Shown here: in pieces, positions 1-6,200 of the stretch | How positions within the stretch are numbered: the first letter of the stretch is position 1 | How the letters are laid out: every line of letters begins with the position of its first letter | Assembly (NCBI GenBank): GCA_946478915.1 | Contig: CAMLER010000321.1 | Coordinates: forward strand, 1-6,200 | Direction of reading: 5' to 3' | DNA length: 6,200 bases | Source of the DNA: an uncultured Chryseolinea sp. | Lineage (GTDB): Bacteria; Bacteroidota; Bacteroidia; Cytophagales; Cyclobacteriaceae | Position numbers and translations under genes: made by a program | Notes under the pieces: model-generated | Databases searched by the model: none | Seen by the model: only the letters and a program-made list of their open reading frames with translations | What the model was told of the DNA's origin: nothing

Positions 1-651
1 CGAAACAGACGGCGTAATGACCCAATCCGGTGATGTCACTGCGATACTTGTGGAGATAAAATCCGAGCTGCTGTTTATGGATCGGCAATACCAACCATAC
101 ACATCTACTTTCATTTTGCCGATCGACATCGTCGCATTCATCCGGTTTGACAATGAAGCGTTTGAATGATGCCGGATAAGATTGCCCACTAGAGCTGTGT
201 TCTCAACGGTAAGAAAATTCGAAACCTTGTATCGAACGACAAGACATGTCCATCCGTCGGATGGGTTGTCTGCGAACGAATATGATTGGCGAAGAAACCA
301 TCCAACGTATGGCATAATGGTCAACGACCTGCCCAGGCGAAACGATTTGAACACTCCCATCGTCGTATAATTGATCGAGGAATGCAAGTCAGCGAGATCA
401 GTGTTTTTGATGATGAAACCACCCATCGTCTGGTTTCTATAGGACACGCCGACTTCAGTATTCGGGTGATGGTTCAAATATTGCCCGCCATAGAGTGAGT
501 GTCCGGTTGAGTGTACCTTAACGGTTAATAAAATGGAGTAAGGCTGTACTTCAGCCTTACTCTCAGGTTGTTGGGCTCCAATGTTGAAAAAGATCCACTG
601 GCATAGAAGCATAGCGATAACACCTATCTTATGAGTTTGCCCGGCTGCCAT
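1..651 (-). CDS. Probable outer-membrane beta-barrel protein, 3' end beyond the window
   Basis: This minus-strand frame is open from an ATG at 649-651 to the window edge, giving 217 residues with no stop, so the C-terminus is missing. Residues 1-26 look like a Sec signal peptide: a short polar start with His7 and Lys8, a hydrophobic core at about 9-25, and a likely cleavage after GA before QQPESK. The rest has no further hydrophobic helix. It shows alternating polar/apolar stretches rich in Tyr, Trp, Ser, Thr and Asn (for example about 93-120, 134-157 and 168-190), as in beta-strands of a small outer-membrane barrel. No family is recognisable. The ATG follows the upstream gene's TAA by 15 bases and that TAA is in the same frame, so no longer start is possible; the ATG at codon 14 would leave no charged n-region. 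No Shine-Dalgarno is visible. It is probably co-transcribed with the DsrE-like gene. The gene call is fairly firm; the barrel assignment is inferred from sequence pattern. Confidence 0.7.
   Translation of the reverse strand, partial: MAAGQTHKIGVIAMLLCQWIFFNIGAQQPESKAEVQPYSILLTVKVHSTGHSLYGGQYLNHHPNTEVGVSYRNQTMGGFIIKNTDLADLHSSINYTTMGVFKSFRLGRSLTIMPYVGWFLRQSYSFADNPSDGWTCLVVRYKVSNFLTVENTALVGNLIRHHSNASLSNRMNATMSIGKMKVDVYGWYCRSINSSSDFISTSIAVTSPDWVITPSVS
536..562 (-). repeat. Perfect 11-bp hairpin inside the barrel gene, terminator-like
   Basis: GAGTAAGGCTG (536-546) and CAGCCTTACTC (552-562) are perfect inverted complements around a 5-base loop. In the minus direction the stem is followed by CATTTTATTAA, a weak T-rich tail. 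It encodes residues 30-39 of the barrel protein, immediately after the predicted signal-peptide cleavage site. The structure is directly visible; a role as attenuator, partial terminator or mRNA stability element is inference. Confidence 0.55.
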
Positions 652-666
652 GCTATCTGGAGTTGA

Positions 667-1338
667 TTAGCCGGCGAAAATGTATGCGCAATCTTTGCTT
701 TGCGCGCGCTCCAGTGCCCAGATCCCGGCAGGAACAATTTGAACTCCGGGAAGCACGCCCGCTACCCATTCCTTTCTGACCGTTTCAGGATCAAGACTCA
801 TCTTTTTCGCTACCATGCCACTATAGACAGCAATAGCGAGGTTGCAGGCACAAAACATTGCACCCCTTTCCTGCATCTTTTTGATTCCGTCGACGCCGTT
901 TAAAGGGAAGTCACCATCGGTAGCATTGTAGTAAGGATTTCGAATTGCCGGCTTTTGAGTTCTGTTATCCGTAACTTGAAAAACTTCACCCAGTTTATAT
1001 TTGCTCCACAAGCCATCTTCAAGCGCAAATGGAATGGCATTGTGCCGGAAAACGCAGACTGCAGTGATATCATTATCGGGCGATCCGCTCTGATTGTTTG
1101 TTGCATAAAAGCCCCACGTCCAAATAATTGAAAACGCATTGTTAGGCTCGGCTGCATCGAAAACTACCCTGTGACTACCTTTAATTTTCTTAAACCATGC
1201 TTCGCTATCGTCCGATCCGTAAAAAGTTGGCAAAGCGCTTTTTTTGAATGAAGCCCCCATCGCGGCCACTCCTGCAGTTGCACTCAATGCAAGTGTCCCA
1301 ATAAATTTTCGCCTCGAGTTTTTCAGTGATGTTTCCAT
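667..1338 (-). CDS. Tat-exported DsrE-like family protein
   Basis: This is a complete 223-residue protein. The N-terminus carries a twin-arginine signal: SRRKFIG at 8-14, then a mildly hydrophobic Ala/Gly-rich stretch to about residue 29. This predicts export in folded form to the periplasm. The mature part, about 52-221, resembles DsrE/DsrF-like small alpha/beta proteins: an early strand (HRVVFD), a central strand (ITAVCVFRHNAIPFAL), a strand with cysteines (GAMFCACNLAIAV, Cys163 and Cys165) where the family often has its reactive Cys, and a C-terminal LPGVQIVPAGIWALERAQ segment. Classical DsrE proteins act in sulfur relay, but many exported homologs have no known function, so no reaction is claimed. 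The start is the only ATG after an in-frame TAA at 1354-1356, and it follows an A-rich leader (eight A's on the coding strand), common in Bacteroidota genes lacking Shine-Dalgarno sites. It is likely the first gene of an operon with the barrel gene. Confidence 0.7.
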   Translation of the reverse strand: METSLKNSRRKFIGTLALSATAGVAAMGASFKKSALPTFYGSDDSEAWFKKIKGSHRVVFDAAEPNNAFSIIWTWGFYATNNQSGSPDNDITAVCVFRHNAIPFALEDGLWSKYKLGEVFQVTDNRTQKPAIRNPYYNATDGDFPLNGVDGIKKMQERGAMFCACNLAIAVYSGMVAKKMSLDPETVRKEWVAGVLPGVQIVPAGIWALERAQSKDCAYIFAG

Positions 1339-1384
1339 TGTGTTTTTTTTAGGTTAATAGAAGTTGTAATGAATATTGGATAGT

Positions 1385-1406
1385 GTCATCCTTTGAATAG
1401 GACGAC
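1385..1406 (-). repeat. Small imperfect inverted repeat upstream of the DsrE-like gene
   Basis: GTCATCCT (1385-1392) and AGGACGAC (1399-1406) pair at seven of eight positions around the 6-base loop TTGAAT. It lies 47-68 bases upstream of the DsrE-like start, so it could be in the 5' leader of that mRNA or be an operator. The pairing is visible; the role is unknown and it could be chance. Confidence 0.3.
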
Positions 1407-1447
1407 GGCGGGTATTACGGAACTCTTAAAAAAAGGTCTGTTGCAAA

Positions 1448-1471
1448 GGCTTTAAACTTTTTTTTGAAGCC
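1448..1471 (-). repeat. AT-rich inverted repeat in the divergent spacer
   Basis: GGCTTTAAA (1448-1456) pairs with TTTGAAGCC (1463-1471) over nine positions with one G-T wobble, around a 6-base loop. It lies about 110-133 bases upstream of the DsrE-like start. In neither direction is it followed directly by a T-run, so it does not look like a terminator. It might be a regulator-binding site, but nothing proves this. Confidence 0.3.
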
Positions 1472-1547
1472 ACGAATTGGGGTGGGGATGACTAGCAATG
1501 ATGTTGCATAACGCGTGAGACTTCCGCGAAATCGCTGGTAAATGTTT

Positions 1548-1579
1548 GTTAATCGTTATCCGTTAATAGTTTTTCGTGG
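1548..1579 (+). repeat. Heptad-based intergenic repeat, copy A
   Basis: Four degenerate 7-base units GTTAATC, GTTATCC, GTTAATA and GTTTTTC are followed by GTGG. The same 32-base arrangement recurs at 4207-4238, matching at 27 of 32 positions with a 16-base identical core (TTATCCGTTAATAGTT). This copy lies about 225 bases upstream of the 794-residue permease. Such heptad-structured sequences resemble short tandemly repeated repetitive elements known from other bacteria; membership in a genome-wide family is inference. Confidence 0.6.
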
Positions 1580-1739
1580 GCGTGCGCGCGATCATATAGC
1601 AGGCACTCAAATCGAGCGAACCGATCCGATAGCCATCCGGTACCGGTTACCTGACAACCTATTAATCTGTCTTAAACAGTTCATTTTCAGACAACGGTAT
1701 TCCGATTCCAGACACCCAAATTTTTTATTATCTCTATTA

Positions 1740-1770
1740 TTGCCATCAGAAGCCCAATTGGAAATGGCAA
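1740..1770 (+). promoter_or_regulatory. Inverted repeat just upstream of the permease gene, possible operator
   Basis: TTGCCAT (1740-1746) and ATGGCAA (1764-1770) are perfect 7-base inverted complements separated by 17 bases, ending 33 bases before the permease ATG. The position would suit an operator or a 5' leader structure. The arms are short enough that chance occurrence is quite possible, and no known regulator site is recognised. Confidence 0.25.
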
Positions 1771-1803
1771 CTTTATTGTACACCTGCAGGCCAAACATAA
1801 CGA

Positions 1804-4188
1804 ATGATAAAAAACTACCTGAAAGTTGCTCTCCGGAATCTGCTCCTTCAGAAGAGCTATGCAGTAATAAACATGTTCGGCCTTTCGCTTGGTCTAACCT
1901 GTTGTCTGCTTGTGGCGCTCTATGTGCGATATGAACTTTCATTTGACCGATATCACGAGAATACGCCTGACATTTATCGGGTGGTAGAGGATATAATCAG
2001 CCCAGAAGAAACTGTTGAATTTGCCTCTACCGCAGGTCCTGTTGGCCCCCGACTGGAAAGAGATTTTCCCGAAGTGATTCGAGCAGTCCGTTTCAAGGGC
2101 GCGGAAATGCTAATGCAATACGAGGACAAGCGCTTCCAGGAGACTACAGTGTATTTTACAGATCCAACAGTCTTTAAGGTTTTTACATTTTCTGTACTTA
2201 GGGGTAATCCGAATACTGCACTAACCGCGCCCCTCAGTATTGCTCTTTCCAGATCTGCAGCCAAAAAATATTTTGGCGAAAAAAATCCAATAGGCGAAAC
2301 TCTGGTTCTTGATAAGAAAAATCCATTCGTAGTTACAGCAGTATTCCAGGACATTCCTTCTAACAGTCACCTTTCCTTCGATTTTCTGGTGTCAATGTCT
2401 ACTCTTGAAAAGAATGGCCCAGGTTCGTCGGACGGGTGGGAATGGTCTATGTATACATACGTTCAGCTGGCACCAGGTTATGATGCAACTCATCTCAACG
2501 AAAGGCTTCGCGCCTTTAGCCAACGGCAGCTTGACGATAGATTGCTGAAGAAGGGCGGGCAAAGAGCTTTGTCTTTGCAGCCATTGACGGATATTCATCT
2601 TCATTCGCAACGAACGGGAGAACCGTCTTCAGGCGGCCTCTCCAACGTGTACATGTTGTCGTTTATCGGTTTTTTTATATTGCTCATTGGAAGTATAAAT
2701 TTTATCAATCTTACAACGGCGCGGGCGAACCGCAGGGCAAAAGAAGTCGGAATGCGCAAGGTTATTGGAGGAACCAAATTACAACTCATTTTTCAGTTTC
2801 TAACTGAATCAGTTTTGATGAGTTTGGGTGGCGCGGTCCTGGCGCTGGTCCTTTCGGGAATGTTGCTTCCTGCGTTTAATGATCTGATGGGGCTAAAGAT
2901 CGCCATGGATGCGCTGGTAAGCGGTGCAGTTATTCCGGCTTTTATCGCCATATCGTTGCTACTAGGTGTTCTCGCGGGAAGTTACCCTGCTTTCTTTTTG
3001 TCAGGCTTTCAGCCCGCATCCATTTTAAAAGGTGCCTCTGCCATACCTGGCGGAAGTTTCCTTAGAAAAAGTCTTATCGTCTTTCAGTTTACCATTTCTG
3101 TAGTCCTTATCGTTGCTACAGTTACCGTCTTTGCACAGCTTCGATTTATGCAAACGCAGAATCTCGGTTACAACAGAAATCAAATGCTAATTCTTTCGTT
3201 TGGTGACGACACAGACATCCAGCAAAAAGCAGAAGCTGTAAAACAAGAATTCCTGCGAAGTCCATACATTGACACGGCAGCATCTTCATCGCACGTTCCG
3301 GGAAAAGACTTTGCATCACGACAGGCAATAGTTGAAAATCGGGACGGCATACGCAAAAATATTGACGTCCGTTTGTTTGCGGTGGATCTTGACTTTCTCT
3401 CGCTATATAAAATAGAGTTACTGGCAGGACGAGGGTTTTCATCCACGCATGGACGGGATGAAACCAATGTATATATTGTTAACGAATCTGCAGTTCGCAA
3501 ATTTGGATTTCAGCAACCTGATAACCTGCCAGGAGTGCAACTTGAACTCGACGGGCAAATGGGTACAATCATTGGCGTTGTAAAGGATTTCCATTTCGAA
3601 TCATTACATCGGCAGATTGAGCCGCTGGTAATCCGGATGCGTACCAAAAGCTTGAGTTACATATCAATTCCTTTACGGGCAGGAGCTGTAAATGCCACAA
3701 TGACTGACGTAGAAAAAACATGGCGGAGGCTGGCGCCCCACCGCCCGTTCGACTACTTCTTTCTTGACGAGCAATTTGATTTGCAATATCGGTCTGACGT
3801 ACAGTTTGGAAAGGCATTTGGTATCGCTGCTGGTATTGCGATTATGCTGGCATGTCTTGGTCTTCTTGGGCTGGTAGCGTTCACCGTTCAGCAGCGCACT
3901 AAAGAAATTGGCATCCGAAAAGTACATGGTGCTTCGGTTATTGGCGTTTCTGCTTTATTGCTCAAAGATTTCATAAAGCTGGTCTTTCTCGCCGTACTTA
4001 TAGCGACACCGGTGGCATGGTATGCAACAGACGTGTGGCTGCAAGACTTTGCCTATCATGTTCAACCGCAATGGTGGATATTTACTTTTGTCGGGTTGTT
4101 TGTCGTGGTACTTGCATTCATGACGGTGAGTCTTCAATCAGTCAAAGCCGCATTGATGAACCCGGTTAAGTCGTTGAGAACTGAATGA
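1804..4188 (+). CDS. FtsX/MacB-like ABC transporter permease, complete
   Basis: This 794-residue inner-membrane protein has two tandem MacB-type halves. TM1 is at about 21-43, followed by an extracytoplasmic MacB-type domain to about 280. Helices follow near 282-305, 328-358 and 373-399, which form the first FtsX domain. TM5 is near 421-446, a second extracytoplasmic domain runs to about 665, and helices near 670-693, 720-742 and 755-778 form the second FtsX domain. Each half has the conserved cytoplasmic motif after its second helix: AKEVGMRKVIGGT (312-324) and RTKEIGIRKVHGAS (698-711). The tail AALMNPVKSLRTE is typical. MacB-type permeases couple ATP hydrolysis to work in the periplasm rather than making a classical channel; the substrate here is unknown. 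No ATPase domain is present and none is encoded nearby. The start is secure: a TAA at 1798-1800 lies in frame just upstream, and MIKNYLKVALRNL is the usual N-terminus. No Shine-Dalgarno is evident. Length is normal for the family. Confidence 0.93.
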   Translation: MIKNYLKVALRNLLLQKSYAVINMFGLSLGLTCCLLVALYVRYELSFDRYHENTPDIYRVVEDIISPEETVEFASTAGPVGPRLERDFPEVIRAVRFKGAEMLMQYEDKRFQETTVYFTDPTVFKVFTFSVLRGNPNTALTAPLSIALSRSAAKKYFGEKNPIGETLVLDKKNPFVVTAVFQDIPSNSHLSFDFLVSMSTLEKNGPGSSDGWEWSMYTYVQLAPGYDATHLNERLRAFSQRQLDDRLLKKGGQRALSLQPLTDIHLHSQRTGEPSSGGLSNVYMLSFIGFFILLIGSINFINLTTARANRRAKEVGMRKVIGGTKLQLIFQFLTESVLMSLGGAVLALVLSGMLLPAFNDLMGLKIAMDALVSGAVIPAFIAISLLLGVLAGSYPAFFLSGFQPASILKGASAIPGGSFLRKSLIVFQFTISVVLIVATVTVFAQLRFMQTQNLGYNRNQMLILSFGDDTDIQQKAEAVKQEFLRSPYIDTAASSSHVPGKDFASRQAIVENRDGIRKNIDVRLFAVDLDFLSLYKIELLAGRGFSSTHGRDETNVYIVNESAVRKFGFQQPDNLPGVQLELDGQMGTIIGVVKDFHFESLHRQIEPLVIRMRTKSLSYISIPLRAGAVNATMTDVEKTWRRLAPHRPFDYFFLDEQFDLQYRSDVQFGKAFGIAAGIAIMLACLGLLGLVAFTVQQRTKEIGIRKVHGASVIGVSALLLKDFIKLVFLAVLIATPVAWYATDVWLQDFAYHVQPQWWIFTFVGLFVVVLAFMTVSLQSVKAALMNPVKSLRTE

Positions 4189-4286
4189 CTTCTCCTATCG
4201 GGATCTGTTAATTATTATCCGTTAATAGTTAGTTGTGGCTCTCGATTTAATGACGCAAAAACCTTCTTCGCGCCGACCGATCACCG
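4189..4286. other. Convergent spacer between the two permease genes
   Basis: These 98 bases separate the stop codons of two tail-to-tail permease genes and should contain transcription termination for both. I see no strong GC-rich hairpin followed by a T-run in either direction, so termination may be Rho-dependent or lie inside the genes. About a third of the spacer is the heptad-based repeat at 4207-4238. Confidence 0.6.
4207..4238 (+). repeat. Heptad-based intergenic repeat, copy B
   Basis: Units GTTAATT, ATTATCC, GTTAATA and GTTAGTT are followed by GTGG, the same order and length as copy A at 1548-1579. The two differ at five of 32 positions and share a 16-base identical core. This copy begins 19 bases after the permease stop codon, so the two copies bracket the permease in direct orientation. 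Flanking sequence on either side of the copies does not match. Confidence 0.6.
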
Positions 4287-6200
4287 CTACTCCGTCCGTA
4301 TACTCTTCACTGGGTTTCTTAACGCAGCTTTGACAGCTTGAAAACTTACCGTTGCCAGGGCAATCGAAAGTGCGCCGACAGCAGCACCGACGAATATCCA
4401 TATGTTAAGACCTGTCTTATATGCATAGCTACTTATCGCTTTGGTGAGGATATAATAAGATAGCGGAATCGCGATCACACATGAAATAAAAACCAACAAA
4501 ACAAATTCCTGCGAAAGCATGCGCCAAAGATTTGATACAGTAGCACCCAGGACTTTTCTGATCCCTATTTCCTTGGTGCGCTGTTCAGCGACAAATGACG
4601 CAAGTCCAAATAAGCCCAGACAGCTGATTGCGATGGCTAATGTTGTGAACAGTGCGGCTAGTTTACCAATCCGCTCTTCATTTGAAAACTTGGCGGCAAA
4701 TTCCCGGTCCGCAAACTTGTAATCGAATGGAATGTCGGGAATCACCTCAGCAAAAACGCGCTCAATTTTTGGCAAAGCTTCGGCAGCGCTTATGGCAGGC
4801 AAGATTTTAATAAGAAGTATGCGTTCATAGCCATAAGTTAAATAGATCGCAGGCTTAACGGGCTCGAAAGGCGAATTCATGATCATGTCCTCGATAACCC
4901 CAACAATTTTGAAATCCTGATCTACGTTCCATGCGCGATTGGTCCACCTTACTGTTTTTCCCACAGGATTTTTTATTTGCATATAATCTACAGCAGCCTT
5001 ATTCAAAATGATTGCGGCAGAATCGCTCACTATTTCCGGGGAGAAATCACGTCCATCAATGAACTTCCAACCAACTGTTCTACCAAACTCCGGAGAAACA
5101 TTAAGCGTTGCGAAACTTGCTTCAAAGCTAGGGTCTTTACCCTCCCAGTTAAATCCGACGTTATGCGACCAGGTACCCGTAATATCGCCGCCGGATTCTC
5201 CGACCTCATGCACAACACCTGTCGTCTTTAATTCGGCTCGCAGTACGTCACCTTTTATATCGAAAACATTTGACTTTTTACGCACCACGATCAATCCTTC
5301 CTTATCGTATCCTGCCGGTCTTTCCTTCACAAACATCAACTGTTGATAAATCGAAGCCGTGAAAATGATAAGGAAAACAGATACCGAAAATTGTAACGTT
5401 ACTAGTAACTTTCGCGAGACTGCCGGCAACCTGCCGTATCTAATGACTCCTTTTAGCACGCTTACAGGTTTAAAAGATGATAAATAGAGCGCAGGATAAC
5501 TGCCAGCAAGGAACCCCGTGGCCGCCACAAAGGCCAGACAGCTGCCCCAGAACATTGTTTCCTGGTAAGGTATTCTCATATCTTTGCCCGCCACTTCATT
5601 AAAACACGGTAGGGATAGTGCAACAGCAACAATTGCGATAAAAAATGAGAGTATTACGATCAAGAAAGATTCGCTGAAGAACTGGGCGACAAGCTGACTG
5701 CGGACAGATCCAACTGTTTTGCGAATGCCCACCTCTTTTGCTCTCTTCTGAGAACGGGCTGTACTCAGGTTCATAAAATTTATACACGCCAGCAAAAGGA
5801 CAAAAATTCCGATCGTTCCGATGAACCAGACCATTTGAACAGGACCGGTTTGAAGCTCCCCCTCCTTGAAATTGGAATACAAATGCCAGTCTCGCATCGG
5901 ATGCAGCAATACTTCTGGCTCGTATTGCAAATCATTTTTCATATAGTCGAGATTCCTGATGACTTTCATTTGAGCTTCCCGAATATTGTCCCCCACCTCT
6001 TCAAATGTTTTATTTTCTGCAATCTCGACATAGGCACAAAGGAAATTATTATCCCATCCTTGTTGCGTGATCCAGGCTGCATCATGCAGATAAAAACTCC
6101 AGGGTTGAAAAAATTGGAGACCAAAGAGCTCAGTATTCTTAGGAAAATCTTTAAAAACCCCCGTGACTGTTACGTCCGTATAGTTATTGATTTTCAATTG
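4287..6200 (-). CDS. FtsX/MacB-like ABC transporter permease, 5' end beyond the window
   Basis: The visible part is the C-terminal 637 residues of a second double-MacB permease, ending in TAG. It is a paralog of the plus-strand permease. Its first visible residues (VTVTGVFKDFPKNTEL) align with residues ~176-190 of that protein, so about 165 residues, including TM1, are missing at the right edge. Numbered from the first visible residue, helices fall near 124-148, 171-198, 218-240, 264-288, 512-536, 561-586 and 598-622. Both FtsX motifs are intact: RAKEVGIRKTVGS (153-165) and RTKEIGIRKVLGA (541-553). The tail AALRNPVKSIRTE matches its neighbour. A TTG near 6197 could be taken as a start, but the frame is open upstream of it and it falls inside a conserved domain, so the gene is cut by the window and not naturally short. 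The role is presumably periplasmic mechanotransmission powered by a separate ATPase; the substrate is unknown. Confidence 0.92.
   Translation of the reverse strand, partial: QLKINNYTDVTVTGVFKDFPKNTELFGLQFFQPWSFYLHDAAWITQQGWDNNFLCAYVEIAENKTFEEVGDNIREAQMKVIRNLDYMKNDLQYEPEVLLHPMRDWHLYSNFKEGELQTGPVQMVWFIGTIGIFVLLLACINFMNLSTARSQKRAKEVGIRKTVGSVRSQLVAQFFSESFLIVILSFFIAIVAVALSLPCFNEVAGKDMRIPYQETMFWGSCLAFVAATGFLAGSYPALYLSSFKPVSVLKGVIRYGRLPAVSRKLLVTLQFSVSVFLIIFTASIYQQLMFVKERPAGYDKEGLIVVRKKSNVFDIKGDVLRAELKTTGVVHEVGESGGDITGTWSHNVGFNWEGKDPSFEASFATLNVSPEFGRTVGWKFIDGRDFSPEIVSDSAAIILNKAAVDYMQIKNPVGKTVRWTNRAWNVDQDFKIVGVIEDMIMNSPFEPVKPAIYLTYGYERILLIKILPAISAAEALPKIERVFAEVIPDIPFDYKFADREFAAKFSNEERIGKLAALFTTLAIAISCLGLFGLASFVAEQRTKEIGIRKVLGATVSNLWRMLSQEFVLLVFISCVIAIPLSYYILTKAISSYAYKTGLNIWIFVGAAVGALSIALATVSFQAVKAALRNPVKSIRTE

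Larger units (their letters stand above)
1339..1803. other. Divergent intergenic region without a gene
   Basis: This 465-base spacer separates the divergently transcribed DsrE-like and permease genes and must hold both promoters. I found no convincing Bacteroidota promoter (TTG about 19 bases before TAnnTTTG) on either strand. It has T/A tracts near 1343-1350 and 1458-1465, small inverted repeats (1385-1406, 1448-1471, 1740-1770), a CCGGTACCGG palindrome at 1637-1646 and one heptad-based repeat at 1548-1579. Short open frames here have no recognisable protein character. Confidence 0.7.

Noticed and set aside
182..498. Short plus-strand open frames (182-370 and 286-498, both from TTG, and an open frame from the left edge to 169)
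   Set aside because: They lie opposite the 217-codon minus-strand frame, which has a good ATG, a signal peptide and barrel-like sequence; the plus-strand products have no recognisable features.
1637..1646. CCGGTACCGG palindrome as a regulator or recombination site
   Set aside because: A single 10-base palindrome with no second copy and no nearby promoter is expected by chance often enough not to be listed as a feature.
1339..1803. Bacteroidota-type promoters for the divergent genes
   Set aside because: No TAnnTTTG element with a properly spaced upstream TTG was found on either strand; the nearest matches had mismatches in essential positions.
1542..1942. Overlapping open frames on both strands at the start of the permease gene (plus 1542-1934, minus 1607-1942)
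   Set aside because: Both run into the well-supported permease N-terminus in other frames and their low-complexity, Cys/Ser-rich products match nothing recognisable.
4189..4286. Bidirectional intrinsic terminator between the convergent permeases
   Set aside because: No GC-rich stem with a following T-run was found on either strand.
6195..6197. TTG as the start codon of the right-hand permease
   Set aside because: The frame stays open to the window edge and the residue aligns inside the first extracytoplasmic domain of its paralog, so about 165 N-terminal residues must lie outside the window.
1..6200. CRISPR array, mobile element, tRNA/rRNA, or defence system
   Set aside because: No regularly spaced repeats, transposase or integrase motifs, RNA gene signatures or defence-type domains were seen on reading both strands.

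Overview
The window looks like an ordinary chromosomal segment of a Bacteroidota bacterium, probably of the Cytophagales/Chitinophagales type. Three things point there. The large permeases are the roughly 800-residue, eight-helix FtsX/MacB-like proteins with an NPVKS(L/I)RTE tail that are abundant in that phylum. The start codons lack Shine-Dalgarno sequences, and one has an A-rich leader instead. A twin-arginine-exported DsrE-like protein is paired with a probable outer-membrane barrel. The genus cannot be told from the sequence alone.

Layout. On the minus strand, from about 1338 down to the left edge, lies a likely two-gene operon. It begins with a Tat-exported DsrE-like protein (667-1338). 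After a 15-base gap follows a signal-peptide-bearing, probable outer-membrane beta-barrel protein (start at 651) that runs off the left edge with no stop codon. A 465-base divergent intergenic region (1339-1803) has no gene but holds several small inverted repeats and one copy of a heptad-based repeat. On the plus strand, 1804-4188 encodes a complete 794-residue FtsX/MacB-like ABC transporter permease. A 98-base convergent spacer (4189-4286) holds the second copy of the heptad-based repeat. On the minus strand, 4287-6200 is the C-terminal 637 residues of a second, paralogous permease whose first ~165 residues lie beyond the right edge.

The two permeases are tail-to-tail paralogs with no ATPase gene in view; presumably they use an ATPase encoded elsewhere. 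The minus-strand pair is an envelope module of unknown function: a periplasmic small-fold protein plus an outer-membrane protein. I found no CRISPR array, transposase, tRNA, rRNA, toxin-antitoxin pair or recognisable defence system. The most unexplained signals are the near-identical heptad-structured repeats bracketing the first permease and an 11-bp perfect terminator-like hairpin inside the barrel gene just after its signal peptide. Neither amounts to a demonstrable new system.
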